Positions 53,621 through 60,916 of a stretch of 64,000 bases of DNA are shown here, in pieces. Source of the stretch: Polynucleobacter sp. AP-Nino-20-G2 (GTDB taxonomy: Bacteria; Pseudomonadota; Gammaproteobacteria; Burkholderiales; Burkholderiaceae). Made by a program: the position numbers and the translations under genes. The notes beneath the pieces are model-generated. The model was not told the origin of the DNA, searched no databases, and saw only the letters and a program-made list of their open reading frames with translations. The first letter of the stretch is position 1, and each line of letters opens with the position of its first letter. The stretch spans positions 1,285,130 through 1,349,129 of the forward strand of contig NZ_CP061313.1 in assembly GCF_018688235.1 (NCBI RefSeq). The letters are read 5' to 3'.

Positions 53621-54862
53621 ATGCTGGCATCAAAGAAGGCGAGGGCTCCATCTCGCTTAATCGCAAGTCTCCTGACAGCTGCGCTTGCCCTGCCTGCTGC
53701 AGCCCCTGTAGCCTATGCTCAGGGTAGCTCTCAACAACAAGCGGCAAAGCTTTCCCAGGCTCAGTTAGAGGCACTAGTAGCACCTATCGCCCTCTACCCC
53801 GATGCACTGGTCTCTCAAGTTCTGATGGCTGCCACCTATCCTTTAGAGGTAGGAGAGGCATCAAATTGGGCTAAAACCAACAGCAAACTTAAGGGTGACG
53901 CGCTCAATCAAGCGCTCCAACAGCAAACTTGGGATGCTAGCGTCAAATCTCTAGTGTCATTTCCTCCCGTATTGGAAATGATGGGCTCCCAATTAAGCTG
54001 GACTCAACAATTAGGCAATGCAGTATTGGCACAACAGTCTGAAACAATGAGTGCGATTCAAACATTACGCGCAAAAGCCAAACAGGCTGGCTCATTGCAG
54101 TCGAACTCACAACAGACAGTGACAACACAAGGTAGCGGTAGCAGTCAGACCATCATCATTGAACCTGCGAACCCACAAGTAGTTTATGTTCCCACTTACA
54201 ACCCCACCGTTGTTTACGGTACGTGGGCATACCCCGCTTATCCTCCCTACGCATACTACCCACCAGGATACGTAGCGGGTACAGCGCTCCTCTCTTTTGG
54301 TGTTGGTATGGCAGTTGGTGCTGCACTCTGGGGTGGATGCCATTGGGGTGGCGGCTGGGGCGGCGGCAATTCGCTGACAGTTAATAACAACAACTTCAAT
54401 AACTTCAACAAGAACACGAATAACAATTGGAATGGCAATCGTAATGGTGGCTCCAGCGACTGGAAGCCTGACCAACAACGCCGCAATGCCAATCTTGGTG
54501 GTGGTGCTGGAGCCAATGCAAATCGTGACGCCGAGCGCGATCAATTACGCCAGAACCTCCAGCGGGGAGATTTAAGCAGCAACCGCACTGGGGACCGTGC
54601 TGGCAATATGGGTAACGGTGATCGCTCAGGCAATCGCTCGGGCGCCGACCGAACAGGCAGCAGAACTGGCGGTGATCGTAACGGTAATTTTGGTGGCGGA
54701 GATCGTGCAGCCAATCACTCCGGTGGTGGAGATCGATTCGGTGGCGGCGGAGGCTTTGGCGACACTCGCGGAGCACGCTTTGATGGCGGTGGCGATCACT
54801 TTGGTGGTGGTGCACGAGCTGGCGGCGGAGGCTTTGGCGGTGGCGGTCGTGGCCGTCGCTAA
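53621..54862 (+). CDS. DUF3300 exported protein with Gly/Asn/Arg-rich tail
   Basis: 413 residues with a signal peptide (SRLIASLLTAALALPAAAP, ending near AYAQ, residues 1 to about 35), a DUF3300 domain (about 48-230, starting LSQAQLEALVAPIALYPDALVSQVLMAATYP), a hydrophobic glycine-rich stretch (about 220-245), and a long low-complexity tail of N, G, R and D, with GDR repeats and terminal GGGG-GRGRR. Function of the family is unknown. ATG 53621 has AGGAG 5 bases upstream. Export and possible surface or nucleic-acid contact of the basic tail are inferred. Confidence 0.88.
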   Translation: MLASKKARAPSRLIASLLTAALALPAAAPVAYAQGSSQQQAAKLSQAQLEALVAPIALYPDALVSQVLMAATYPLEVGEASNWAKTNSKLKGDALNQALQQQTWDASVKSLVSFPPVLEMMGSQLSWTQQLGNAVLAQQSETMSAIQTLRAKAKQAGSLQSNSQQTVTTQGSGSSQTIIIEPANPQVVYVPTYNPTVVYGTWAYPAYPPYAYYPPGYVAGTALLSFGVGMAVGAALWGGCHWGGGWGGGNSLTVNNNNFNNFNKNTNNNWNGNRNGGSSDWKPDQQRRNANLGGGAGANANRDAERDQLRQNLQRGDLSSNRTGDRAGNMGNGDRSGNRSGADRTGSRTGGDRNGNFGGGDRAANHSGGGDRFGGGGGFGDTRGARFDGGGDHFGGGARAGGGGFGGGGRGRR

Positions 54863-54914
54863 CTTCACCTACATACTGACATTGACATATACAAATTTGA
54901 TTAAAGGAATAAAC

Positions 54915-55259
54915 ATGAAGAAATTTTTAATCGGCGCTACTTTAGCCTTTGGAATGGCGACTGCTATGCAAGTTGCAAACGCAACAACCACTGATGAGCT
55001 ATTGCAATACTGCAAAGGCGAAGGAAGTACAAACGTCACTTGCCAAATTTATGGTCAAGCGGTTTATGACACCTACTTAGCAACTCGCAATCCTAAAACC
55101 GCCCCAAGCAAGATCTGCGTAAAACAACCTGCGCCAACGCGTATCCAGGTCGTTGATGAATACATCGCTTGGGCAAATGCCAATCCTGCAAACGGCTCTC
55201 AACCAGCTGCCGAAACAATGCTCCGCTTTTTAGAAGGCGTGTTTCCTTGCGGAAAATAA
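54915..55259 (+). CDS. Rap1a/Tai-like small exported protein
   Basis: 114 residues starting at ATG 54915, with AAAGGAA 5 bases upstream. A signal peptide ends near QVANA (residues 1-23). The mature part has four cysteines in the Rap1a/Tai pattern (LLQYCKGE, VTCQIYGQAVYD, KICVKQP, VFPCGK), which would form two disulfides. The fold is known from type VI secretion immunity proteins, but many family members are orphan periplasmic proteins. No toxin or secretion gene is nearby. It follows the DUF3300 gene by 52 bp and the two may be co-transcribed. Confidence 0.75.
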   Translation: MKKFLIGATLAFGMATAMQVANATTTDELLQYCKGEGSTNVTCQIYGQAVYDTYLATRNPKTAPSKICVKQPAPTRIQVVDEYIAWANANPANGSQPAAETMLRFLEGVFPCGK

Positions 55260-55290
55260 GTCGCCGCTCTCAATCACTTGATTGAGAAGT

Positions 55291-55323
55291 AAAAAAGCCA
55301 CCTGTATAGGGTGGCTTTTTTAT
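55291..55323. terminator. Bidirectional terminator between the Rap1a-like gene and fdx
   Basis: GCCACC (55297-55302) and GGTGGC (55310-55315), flanked by A6 and T6, follow the Rap1a-like stop by about 30 bp and also lie downstream of fdx on minus. A separate CTCAATC/GATTGAG repeat lies at 55268-55286. Confidence 0.87.
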
Positions 55324-55353
55324 TGGTAGCGCTTGCGCAAATCATCAGAGCAA

Positions 55354-55692
55354 TTAATGATTCTCTTTTGCGTGATTAATAGAGTATTTCGGTATCTCGA
55401 TCACCAAATCCTCACGAGCCACAATAGCTTGGCAAGATAGACGAGACTGGGGATTTAAACCCCACGCACGGTCTAACAAGTCTTCTTCGTTCTCATCTGG
55501 AGCATTCAGACTCTGATAGCCCTCCTTCACAATCACGTGGCAGGTGGTGCAAGCGCACACCATATCGCAAGCGTGCTCAATAGGAATATTATTTTCTAGT
55601 AAAGCCTCGCAAATAGAGGTGCCGGGCGCAACTTCTACTACAGCACCTTCAGGGCAATATTCACTATGGGGCAAAACAACAATCTGGGTCAT
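55354..55692 (-). CDS. fdx: ISC-system 2Fe-2S ferredoxin
   Basis: Electron donor for Fe-S cluster assembly. The 112 residues have the adrenodoxin-type cluster motif HACDMVCACTTCHVIV (about residues 39-54) and the fourth cysteine in SRLSCQ. Last gene of the isc operon here; no iscX follows. Confidence 0.96.
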   Translation of the reverse strand: MTQIVVLPHSEYCPEGAVVEVAPGTSICEALLENNIPIEHACDMVCACTTCHVIVKEGYQSLNAPDENEEDLLDRAWGLNPQSRLSCQAIVAREDLVIEIPKYSINHAKENH

Positions 55693-55710
55693 TTTTGTAA
55701 TTTTCTTTTC

Positions 55711-57576
55711 TTAAATTTCAGCAACATTCTTACCGGCCAAAGCTTTTTGAATGCTGGCATTCATGCGCTTTTGCGCAAACTCGTCGGTTGCCTTGGCGGC
55801 ATGATCAACTGCTTTTCTTAAAATGGCGCTATCCGTTTCCTCAGTGAGAATTTTTTGCAAGCTAGCCATCTCTTGATCAACGCTAGCCTGCTCTGCCTCG
55901 TTCAGCAATCCGCGATCTGAATCCAACGCAGTTTGCACGGCATCTAGCAAGCGTTGCGCATTAACCTGCTCTTCTCGCAAAGATCTTGCTAGCAAGTCGA
56001 CCTTAGCAGAGGCAAAACCATCTTGCAGCATGCGAGCGATCTCAGCATCCGTCAAACCATACGATGGCTTAATATCAATTGAGGCCTGCACGCCTGACCC
56101 TTGCTCCATCGCGCTGACTGAAAGTAAGCCGTCAGCATCCACCTGGAAGGTCACACGAATACGCGCTGCACCTGCCGCCATAGCAGGGATGCCACGCAGT
56201 TCAAATTTTCCGAGTGAACGGCAATCTTGAGCTAGTTCACGCTCGCCCTGCACTACCTGAATAGCAAGTGCGGTTTGACCATCTTTAAAGGTCGTGAAAT
56301 CTTGTGCACGGGCAACAGGAATCGGCGTATTACGTGGAATGATTTTTTCAACCAAGCCACCCATGGTCTCAATACCCAAGGAGAGCGGGATCACATCTAG
56401 CAAGAGCCACTCATGATCCTTGCTTTGGTTGCCAGCAAGTAAATCCGCCTGCATGGCAGCACCCAAAGCAACTACCTGATCTGGATTTAAATTATTTAAA
56501 GGCTTAGTACCAAATAGCTCGCCGACTGCGCGTTGCACATGAGGCATGCGAGTCGCCCCACCCACCATCACCACGCCTTTCACTTCATCGGCCTTGAGCC
56601 CCGCATCACGCAGCGCTTTCTTCACCGCAACAAGGGTTTTATTGATGAGGTTTTGCGTCATCTCAAAAAACTGGGCCTGGCTAATGCCAACATTCACCAC
56701 TGTTCCATCGGATAAGGTTTCATGAACGCGCGCAAGCGGATTGTGACTTAACTGTTCTTTTGCATGCTTACAGGAAAGCAGTAGTTTGCGATGATCCTGG
56801 ATCGATAGTGGCGGTAACTTCGCCTGCTCAATCACCCAGCAATACAAGCGATGATCGAAATCATCTCCACCTAAAGCGGAATCGCCACCAGTAGAGAGCA
56901 CTTCAAATACCCCTCTACTCATTCTCAAAATTGAAATATCGAAAGTTCCACCGCCAAGATCGTACACGGCATAAATACCTTCGGAGGCATTATCTAAACC
57001 ATAGGCAATGGCTGCTGCAGTTGGCTCATTGAGCAAACGCAATACTTCGATTCCAGCCAACTTTGCGGCATCTTTCGTTGCTTGACGTTGAGCATCATCA
57101 AAATATGCAGGGACTGTAATCACCGCCCCTACGATATCGTCGTTTACCGAATCTTCCGCCAACTGACGCAAGCGCGCCAGAATTTCAGCAGAGACCTCAA
57201 TAGGACTTTTGTCGCCAGCAACTGTTCTTAACTTCAACATACCAGGCTCATCAACAAAGTCATATGGCGCATTCTCAATATGCTCCACATCTACAATGCC
57301 GCGGCCCATAAAACGTTTTACAGAAACAATCGTATTCTTGGGGTCGGAAACAATACTTTCCAACGCATCAAAGCCTGCCTGAGTTCGGCCATTGGGTAGA
57401 TAGCGCACTACCGAAGGCAGTAACTCACGTCCCTCGGAATCTGGAAGTACTTTAGGCAAGGCATCCCGCACAATCGCCACTAATGAGTTGGTAGTACCCA
57501 AATCAATACCAACAGCAATGCGCCGCTGATGAGGGGCTAATGATTTACCAGGTTCGGAGATTTGTAGTAGGGCCAT
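55711..57576 (-). CDS. hscA: Fe-S assembly chaperone HscA
   Basis: Hsp70-type ATPase that helps transfer the cluster from IscU to target proteins. The 621 residues have the nucleotide-binding domain with VGIDLGTTNSLVA (about residues 23-35), VYDLGGGTFDISIL and VMVGGATRMP, then the substrate-binding domain and lid. HscA and not DnaK by context and length; 18 bp gaps separate it from hscB and fdx. Confidence 0.97.
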   Translation of the reverse strand: MALLQISEPGKSLAPHQRRIAVGIDLGTTNSLVAIVRDALPKVLPDSEGRELLPSVVRYLPNGRTQAGFDALESIVSDPKNTIVSVKRFMGRGIVDVEHIENAPYDFVDEPGMLKLRTVAGDKSPIEVSAEILARLRQLAEDSVNDDIVGAVITVPAYFDDAQRQATKDAAKLAGIEVLRLLNEPTAAAIAYGLDNASEGIYAVYDLGGGTFDISILRMSRGVFEVLSTGGDSALGGDDFDHRLYCWVIEQAKLPPLSIQDHRKLLLSCKHAKEQLSHNPLARVHETLSDGTVVNVGISQAQFFEMTQNLINKTLVAVKKALRDAGLKADEVKGVVMVGGATRMPHVQRAVGELFGTKPLNNLNPDQVVALGAAMQADLLAGNQSKDHEWLLLDVIPLSLGIETMGGLVEKIIPRNTPIPVARAQDFTTFKDGQTALAIQVVQGERELAQDCRSLGKFELRGIPAMAAGAARIRVTFQVDADGLLSVSAMEQGSGVQASIDIKPSYGLTDAEIARMLQDGFASAKVDLLARSLREEQVNAQRLLDAVQTALDSDRGLLNEAEQASVDQEMASLQKILTEETDSAILRKAVDHAAKATDEFAQKRMNASIQKALAGKNVAEI

Positions 57577-57594
57577 ATTGATTTCAGTTTAAAG

Positions 57595-58134
57595 CTATAC
57601 CAAAGCTGAGATGGCGTCATCTAACTCAAGTGCAAATTTATCTATAAAAAGCAGGCCGCGCAATAACTCGGCAGCTCGCTCGTAATTTTTAGCCCCGTCT
57701 ACAGCCTGAGCAATCTCAGCAAGGGTTTCTCTTTTGGAGTTATCGACCTCTTCAGCAAGCAACTCTAAGGCAGCAAGATCATCCTCCCGCTCTTCAAGGC
57801 TTTCTCGCCACTCCATCTGCTTCATGAGGAAGGCGGCAGGCATTGCGGTATTCGTCTCGAGGCGCGCATCCACACCATGGAGCTGACAAAGATACAGCCC
57901 GCGCTGAATAGGATTTTTTAAGGTTTGAAAAGCGGTATTGGCCAGGGTCGCCATTTGCATAGCAAGTCTTTGCTCGGTATCACTTCCGCGAGCATGGCGA
58001 TCTGGATGTACTTCTTTTTGAATCGCTAGATAAGCCTGATCTAATGCAGCCAAATCAATATTGAATTGGTGATTTAGACCAAAGAAACGAAAGTAATCGT
58101 CAGACGCGGAAGGATTCGCCACAACCACACTCAT
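57595..58134 (-). CDS. hscB: Fe-S assembly co-chaperone HscB
   Basis: J-domain protein that brings IscU to HscA. The 179 residues hold a J domain with the HPD motif (KEVHPDRHA, about residues 40-48) and a C-terminal helical bundle for IscU binding (MEWRESLEE). The ATG at 58134 lies 35 bp inside iscA in another frame; no later ATG precedes the J domain, so the overlap is probably real. Confidence 0.93.
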   Translation of the reverse strand: MSVVVANPSASDDYFRFFGLNHQFNIDLAALDQAYLAIQKEVHPDRHARGSDTEQRLAMQMATLANTAFQTLKNPIQRGLYLCQLHGVDARLETNTAMPAAFLMKQMEWRESLEEREDDLAALELLAEEVDNSKRETLAEIAQAVDGAKNYERAAELLRGLLFIDKFALELDDAISALV

Positions 58135-58423
58135 CTTTTACGTTCGGGTTTTGAAACTTAAAGCCCTCATTCAAACCCTCGCGCACGAAATCCAATTCAG
58201 TGCCATCTAAATAAGCCAAACTCTTTGGATCAATAAATACTTTAATACCATTCGATTCAAACATGGTGTCTTCTGGGGCGGCCTCATCCACATACTCCAA
58301 TTGATAGGCCAATCCCGAACAACCCGTAGTGCGAACGCCAAGACGCAAGCCACAACCCTTCCCGCGCTTATCTAAATTACGCTGAACATGCTTTGCCGCT
58401 TTATCAGTTAAGGTAATTGCCAT
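58100..58423 (-). CDS. iscA: Fe-S assembly A-type carrier IscA
   Basis: A-type Fe-S carrier. The 107 residues hold the three cysteines of the family: GCSGLAYQLEY (about residue 35) and the C-terminal CGCGESF pair. It follows iscU by 40 bp. Confidence 0.97.
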   Translation of the reverse strand: MAITLTDKAAKHVQRNLDKRGKGCGLRLGVRTTGCSGLAYQLEYVDEAAPEDTMFESNGIKVFIDPKSLAYLDGTELDFVREGLNEGFKFQNPNVKDECGCGESFRV

Positions 58424-58463
58424 AAATAACCTGTTTTCTTTATTCGCTTTTTGCCATCACCAC

Positions 58464-58850
58464 TTATTTGGCAGGATGCTTTTCTTTGTAATCCGCTACC
58501 GCCGCCTTAATGGCATCTTCAGCCAAAATGGAGCAATGGATCTTGACAGGAGGCAAGGCCAATTCCTCAGCAATTAAAGAGTTTTTGATCTCTAACGCTT
58601 GATCCAAAGTTTTGCCTTTAACCCACTCTGTTACCAAAGAAGAGGATGCAATCGCAGAGCCACAACCGTAAGTCTTGAACTTCGCATCCTCAATCACGCC
58701 GTGATCGTTTACGCGAATCTGCAACTTCATCACATCGCCACAAGCAGGTGCGCCGACCATACCGGTACCAACCTGATCATCACCCTTCTCAAAAGAGCCC
58801 ACGTTGCGGGGGTTTTCATAATGATCGATTACTTTGTCGCTATATGCCAT
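58464..58850 (-). CDS. iscU: Fe-S cluster scaffold IscU
   Basis: Scaffold on which IscS builds 2Fe-2S clusters. The 128-residue length is typical. Cluster ligands are in GAPACGDVMKL (with the conserved Asp), KTYGCGSAIASSS and KIHCSILAEDA; LPPVK, just before the last cysteine, is the HscA recognition motif. Confidence 0.98.
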   Translation of the reverse strand: MAYSDKVIDHYENPRNVGSFEKGDDQVGTGMVGAPACGDVMKLQIRVNDHGVIEDAKFKTYGCGSAIASSSLVTEWVKGKTLDQALEIKNSLIAEELALPPVKIHCSILAEDAIKAAVADYKEKHPAK

Positions 58851-58901
58851 GGTATTTCCTCGTTATCTCTTTAATCTTGCTGTAAATATTTTCAATACTG
58901 C

Positions 58902-60161
58902 TTAGTGAGCAGCCCACTGGATGGTACTGAGATCAATGCCATCCTTAAACATTTCCCACAATGGTGAAAGCTCACGCAACTTCGCGATCTTCTCTTTCAC
59001 CAACTTAATCGTGAAATCCACTTCCTCTTCAGTAGTAAAGCGCCCTAAGGTAAAACGAATAGAGCTATGCGCCAATTCGTCATTACGACCCAAGGCACGC
59101 AATACATAAGAAGGCTCTAAAGATGCGGATGTACAAGCAGATCCAGATGAGATAGCCAAATCTTTCAGGGCCATCAACATCGATTCACCTTCAACATAGT
59201 TAAAGCTGATATTGAGATTATGTGGAACTCGATGATCCATGTCACCGTTGACATAAACCTCTTCAATATCCTTCAGTCCCGCAAGCAAGCGGTCACGCAA
59301 GGCCCGAATGCGTGTGTTTTCTTCAACCATTTCAACGCGGGCAATACGGAAAGCCTCTCCCATACCAACAATTTGGTGCACTGCGAGAGTGCCTGAACGC
59401 ATGCCGCGCTCATGTCCACCACCATGAATTTGCGCCTCAATACGAATACGTGGCTTACGACGCACAAATAATGCGCCAATTCCTTTGGGACCATAAGTCT
59501 TGTGCGCAGAGAAGCTCATTAAGTCAACTTTGATTTTCTCTAAATCGATTTCTACCTTGCCGGTTGCCTGCGCTGCATCCACATGAAAAATGACGCCACG
59601 GGAACGGCATAACTCGCCAATGCGTGGAATATCTTGAACCACACCAATTTCGTTATTCACATACATGACAGAAGCCAAAATCGTGCCCGGCTTCATTGCT
59701 GCTTCCAGTTGAGCGAAATCAATTAAGCCATCAGGCAATACATCTAGGTATGTGACCTCATAACCTTCGCGCTCTAGCTCACGGCAAGTATCTAAAGTTG
59801 CCTTGTGCTCAGTCTTGACGGTAATGATGTGATTGCCGCGATCTTTATAAAAGTACGCCGCGCCCTTGAGTGCTAGATTGATACTTTCTGTTGCGCCACT
59901 AGTAAAAACGATTTCTCTTGGGTCAGCGTGCACCAACTGCGCAACTTCTGAGCGCGCCCACTCTACAGCCTCTTCCGCAGCCCAGCCATATGCATGACTG
60001 CGCGATGCGGCGTTACCAAACTGCTCACGCAAATAAGGCAGCATTTTGTCCACTACACGTGGATCAATCGGTGTAGTCGCTGAATAGTCCATGTACACAG
60101 GAAAGTGCTTTGGGCTAAACATCGGCACGGGTTGCTGAGGAATGTCTTGTGGTGCGTTCAT
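58902..60161 (-). CDS. iscS: Cysteine desulfurase IscS
   Basis: PLP enzyme that takes sulfur from cysteine for Fe-S clusters and tRNA thiolation. The 419 residues carry the PLP lysine in SFSAHKTYGPKGIGAL and the active-site cysteine loop SSGSACTSASLEPSYVLRALG. The start MNAPQDIPQQ adds about 15 residues before the family core (FPVYMDYSATTPID), as in other Burkholderiales. Confidence 0.97.
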   Translation of the reverse strand: MNAPQDIPQQPVPMFSPKHFPVYMDYSATTPIDPRVVDKMLPYLREQFGNAASRSHAYGWAAEEAVEWARSEVAQLVHADPREIVFTSGATESINLALKGAAYFYKDRGNHIITVKTEHKATLDTCRELEREGYEVTYLDVLPDGLIDFAQLEAAMKPGTILASVMYVNNEIGVVQDIPRIGELCRSRGVIFHVDAAQATGKVEIDLEKIKVDLMSFSAHKTYGPKGIGALFVRRKPRIRIEAQIHGGGHERGMRSGTLAVHQIVGMGEAFRIARVEMVEENTRIRALRDRLLAGLKDIEEVYVNGDMDHRVPHNLNISFNYVEGESMLMALKDLAISSGSACTSASLEPSYVLRALGRNDELAHSSIRFTLGRFTTEEEVDFTIKLVKEKIAKLRELSPLWEMFKDGIDLSTIQWAAH

Positions 60162-60205
60162 GATTTACTTGTCAATTGATTGGTTAACTAATTAAGCGAC
60201 TTCGC

Positions 60206-60775
60206 TTAACCCTGTTGAGCCAGATTAAAAACGGAATTAACCAGAGGTCGCTTTGGAGCAATCTCTTTCTTTACTGCAACCAAAGGTGCTGGCTTTTCAG
60301 CCTTCAGGCCTTCAGTTTTGATTTTCTTCGGACGCAAATCGTGCAATACAACGCCACGCCCTTCTTGCTGCTGAACTAAGTCGCGCAAGGAAACAGAACT
60401 CAGGTACTCAACCATCTTGGAATTGAGATTTGTCCAAAGATCATGAGTCATACAACGGCCATGATTCTCTTCATTGGTATGACAGTTGCCCTTACCGCCA
60501 CATTGAGTAGCATCCAAGGGCTCATCTACCGCAACAATGATGTCTGCAACACTAATTTCGTCAGATTTACGCGCCAAGGTGTAACCACCTCCAGGCCCAC
60601 GAGTGCTATCAACGATATTGAAGCGGCGTAATTTGCCGAACAGCTGCTCCAGGTAGGAAAGGGAAATCTTCTGTCTTTGACTGATTCCGGCCAAAGTTAC
60701 CGGTCCATGCGTTTCACGGAGGGCTAAATCGATCATTGCGGTTACTGCAAAACGGCCTTTAGTTGTAAGTCTCAT
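60206..60775 (-). CDS. iscR: Fe-S cluster-responsive regulator IscR
   Basis: Rrf2-family regulator that binds a 2Fe-2S cluster and represses isc when clusters are plentiful. The 189 residues have an N-terminal winged helix (MRLTTKGRFAVTAMIDLAL) and the three-cysteine ligand region (QCGGKGNCHTNEENHGRCM, about residues 92-110). First gene of the operon, with a candidate binding box 51-75 bp upstream. Confidence 0.97.
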   Translation of the reverse strand: MRLTTKGRFAVTAMIDLALRETHGPVTLAGISQRQKISLSYLEQLFGKLRRFNIVDSTRGPGGGYTLARKSDEISVADIIVAVDEPLDATQCGGKGNCHTNEENHGRCMTHDLWTNLNSKMVEYLSSVSLRDLVQQQEGRGVVLHDLRPKKIKTEGLKAEKPAPLVAVKKEIAPKRPLVNSVFNLAQQG

Positions 60776-60825
60776 ATGTCACCTTGGTAATGGATTGTTA
60801 TGGACAGCTAACAGTCGGGCGGGTA

Positions 60826-60850
60826 ATACCCGACCATTCCACTCAACTTT
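60826..60850. promoter_or_regulatory. Candidate type 1 IscR box upstream of iscR
   Basis: A 25 bp imperfect palindrome beginning ATACCCGACC and ending CTCAACTTT, aligned by eye to the published E. coli type 1 pattern (ATA-SYYGACT-center-AGTC-RRSTAT), matches at most conserved positions. It is 51-75 bp before the iscR ATG, where autorepression would act. A second, poorer half-site (GTCGGGCGGGTAAT) overlaps its left side. Confidence 0.6.
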
Positions 60851-60916
60851 ACCATATACCCAAGCAATCCGCTCGGGAATTATCGCAAAAATCCCCAAGA
60901 AATCCCATTCAAAACG

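Noticed and set aside
54600..54862. GGT/GGC-rich stretch as a DNA repeat or CRISPR-like array
   Set aside because: The units are irregular and translate to the low-complexity tail of the DUF3300 protein; no equal spacers.
54597..54914. Upstream extension of the frame of the Rap1a-like gene inside the DUF3300 gene
   Set aside because: The real start has a ribosome site and a signal peptide at 54915; the upstream part is an alternate reading of the repetitive Gly/Asn tail.
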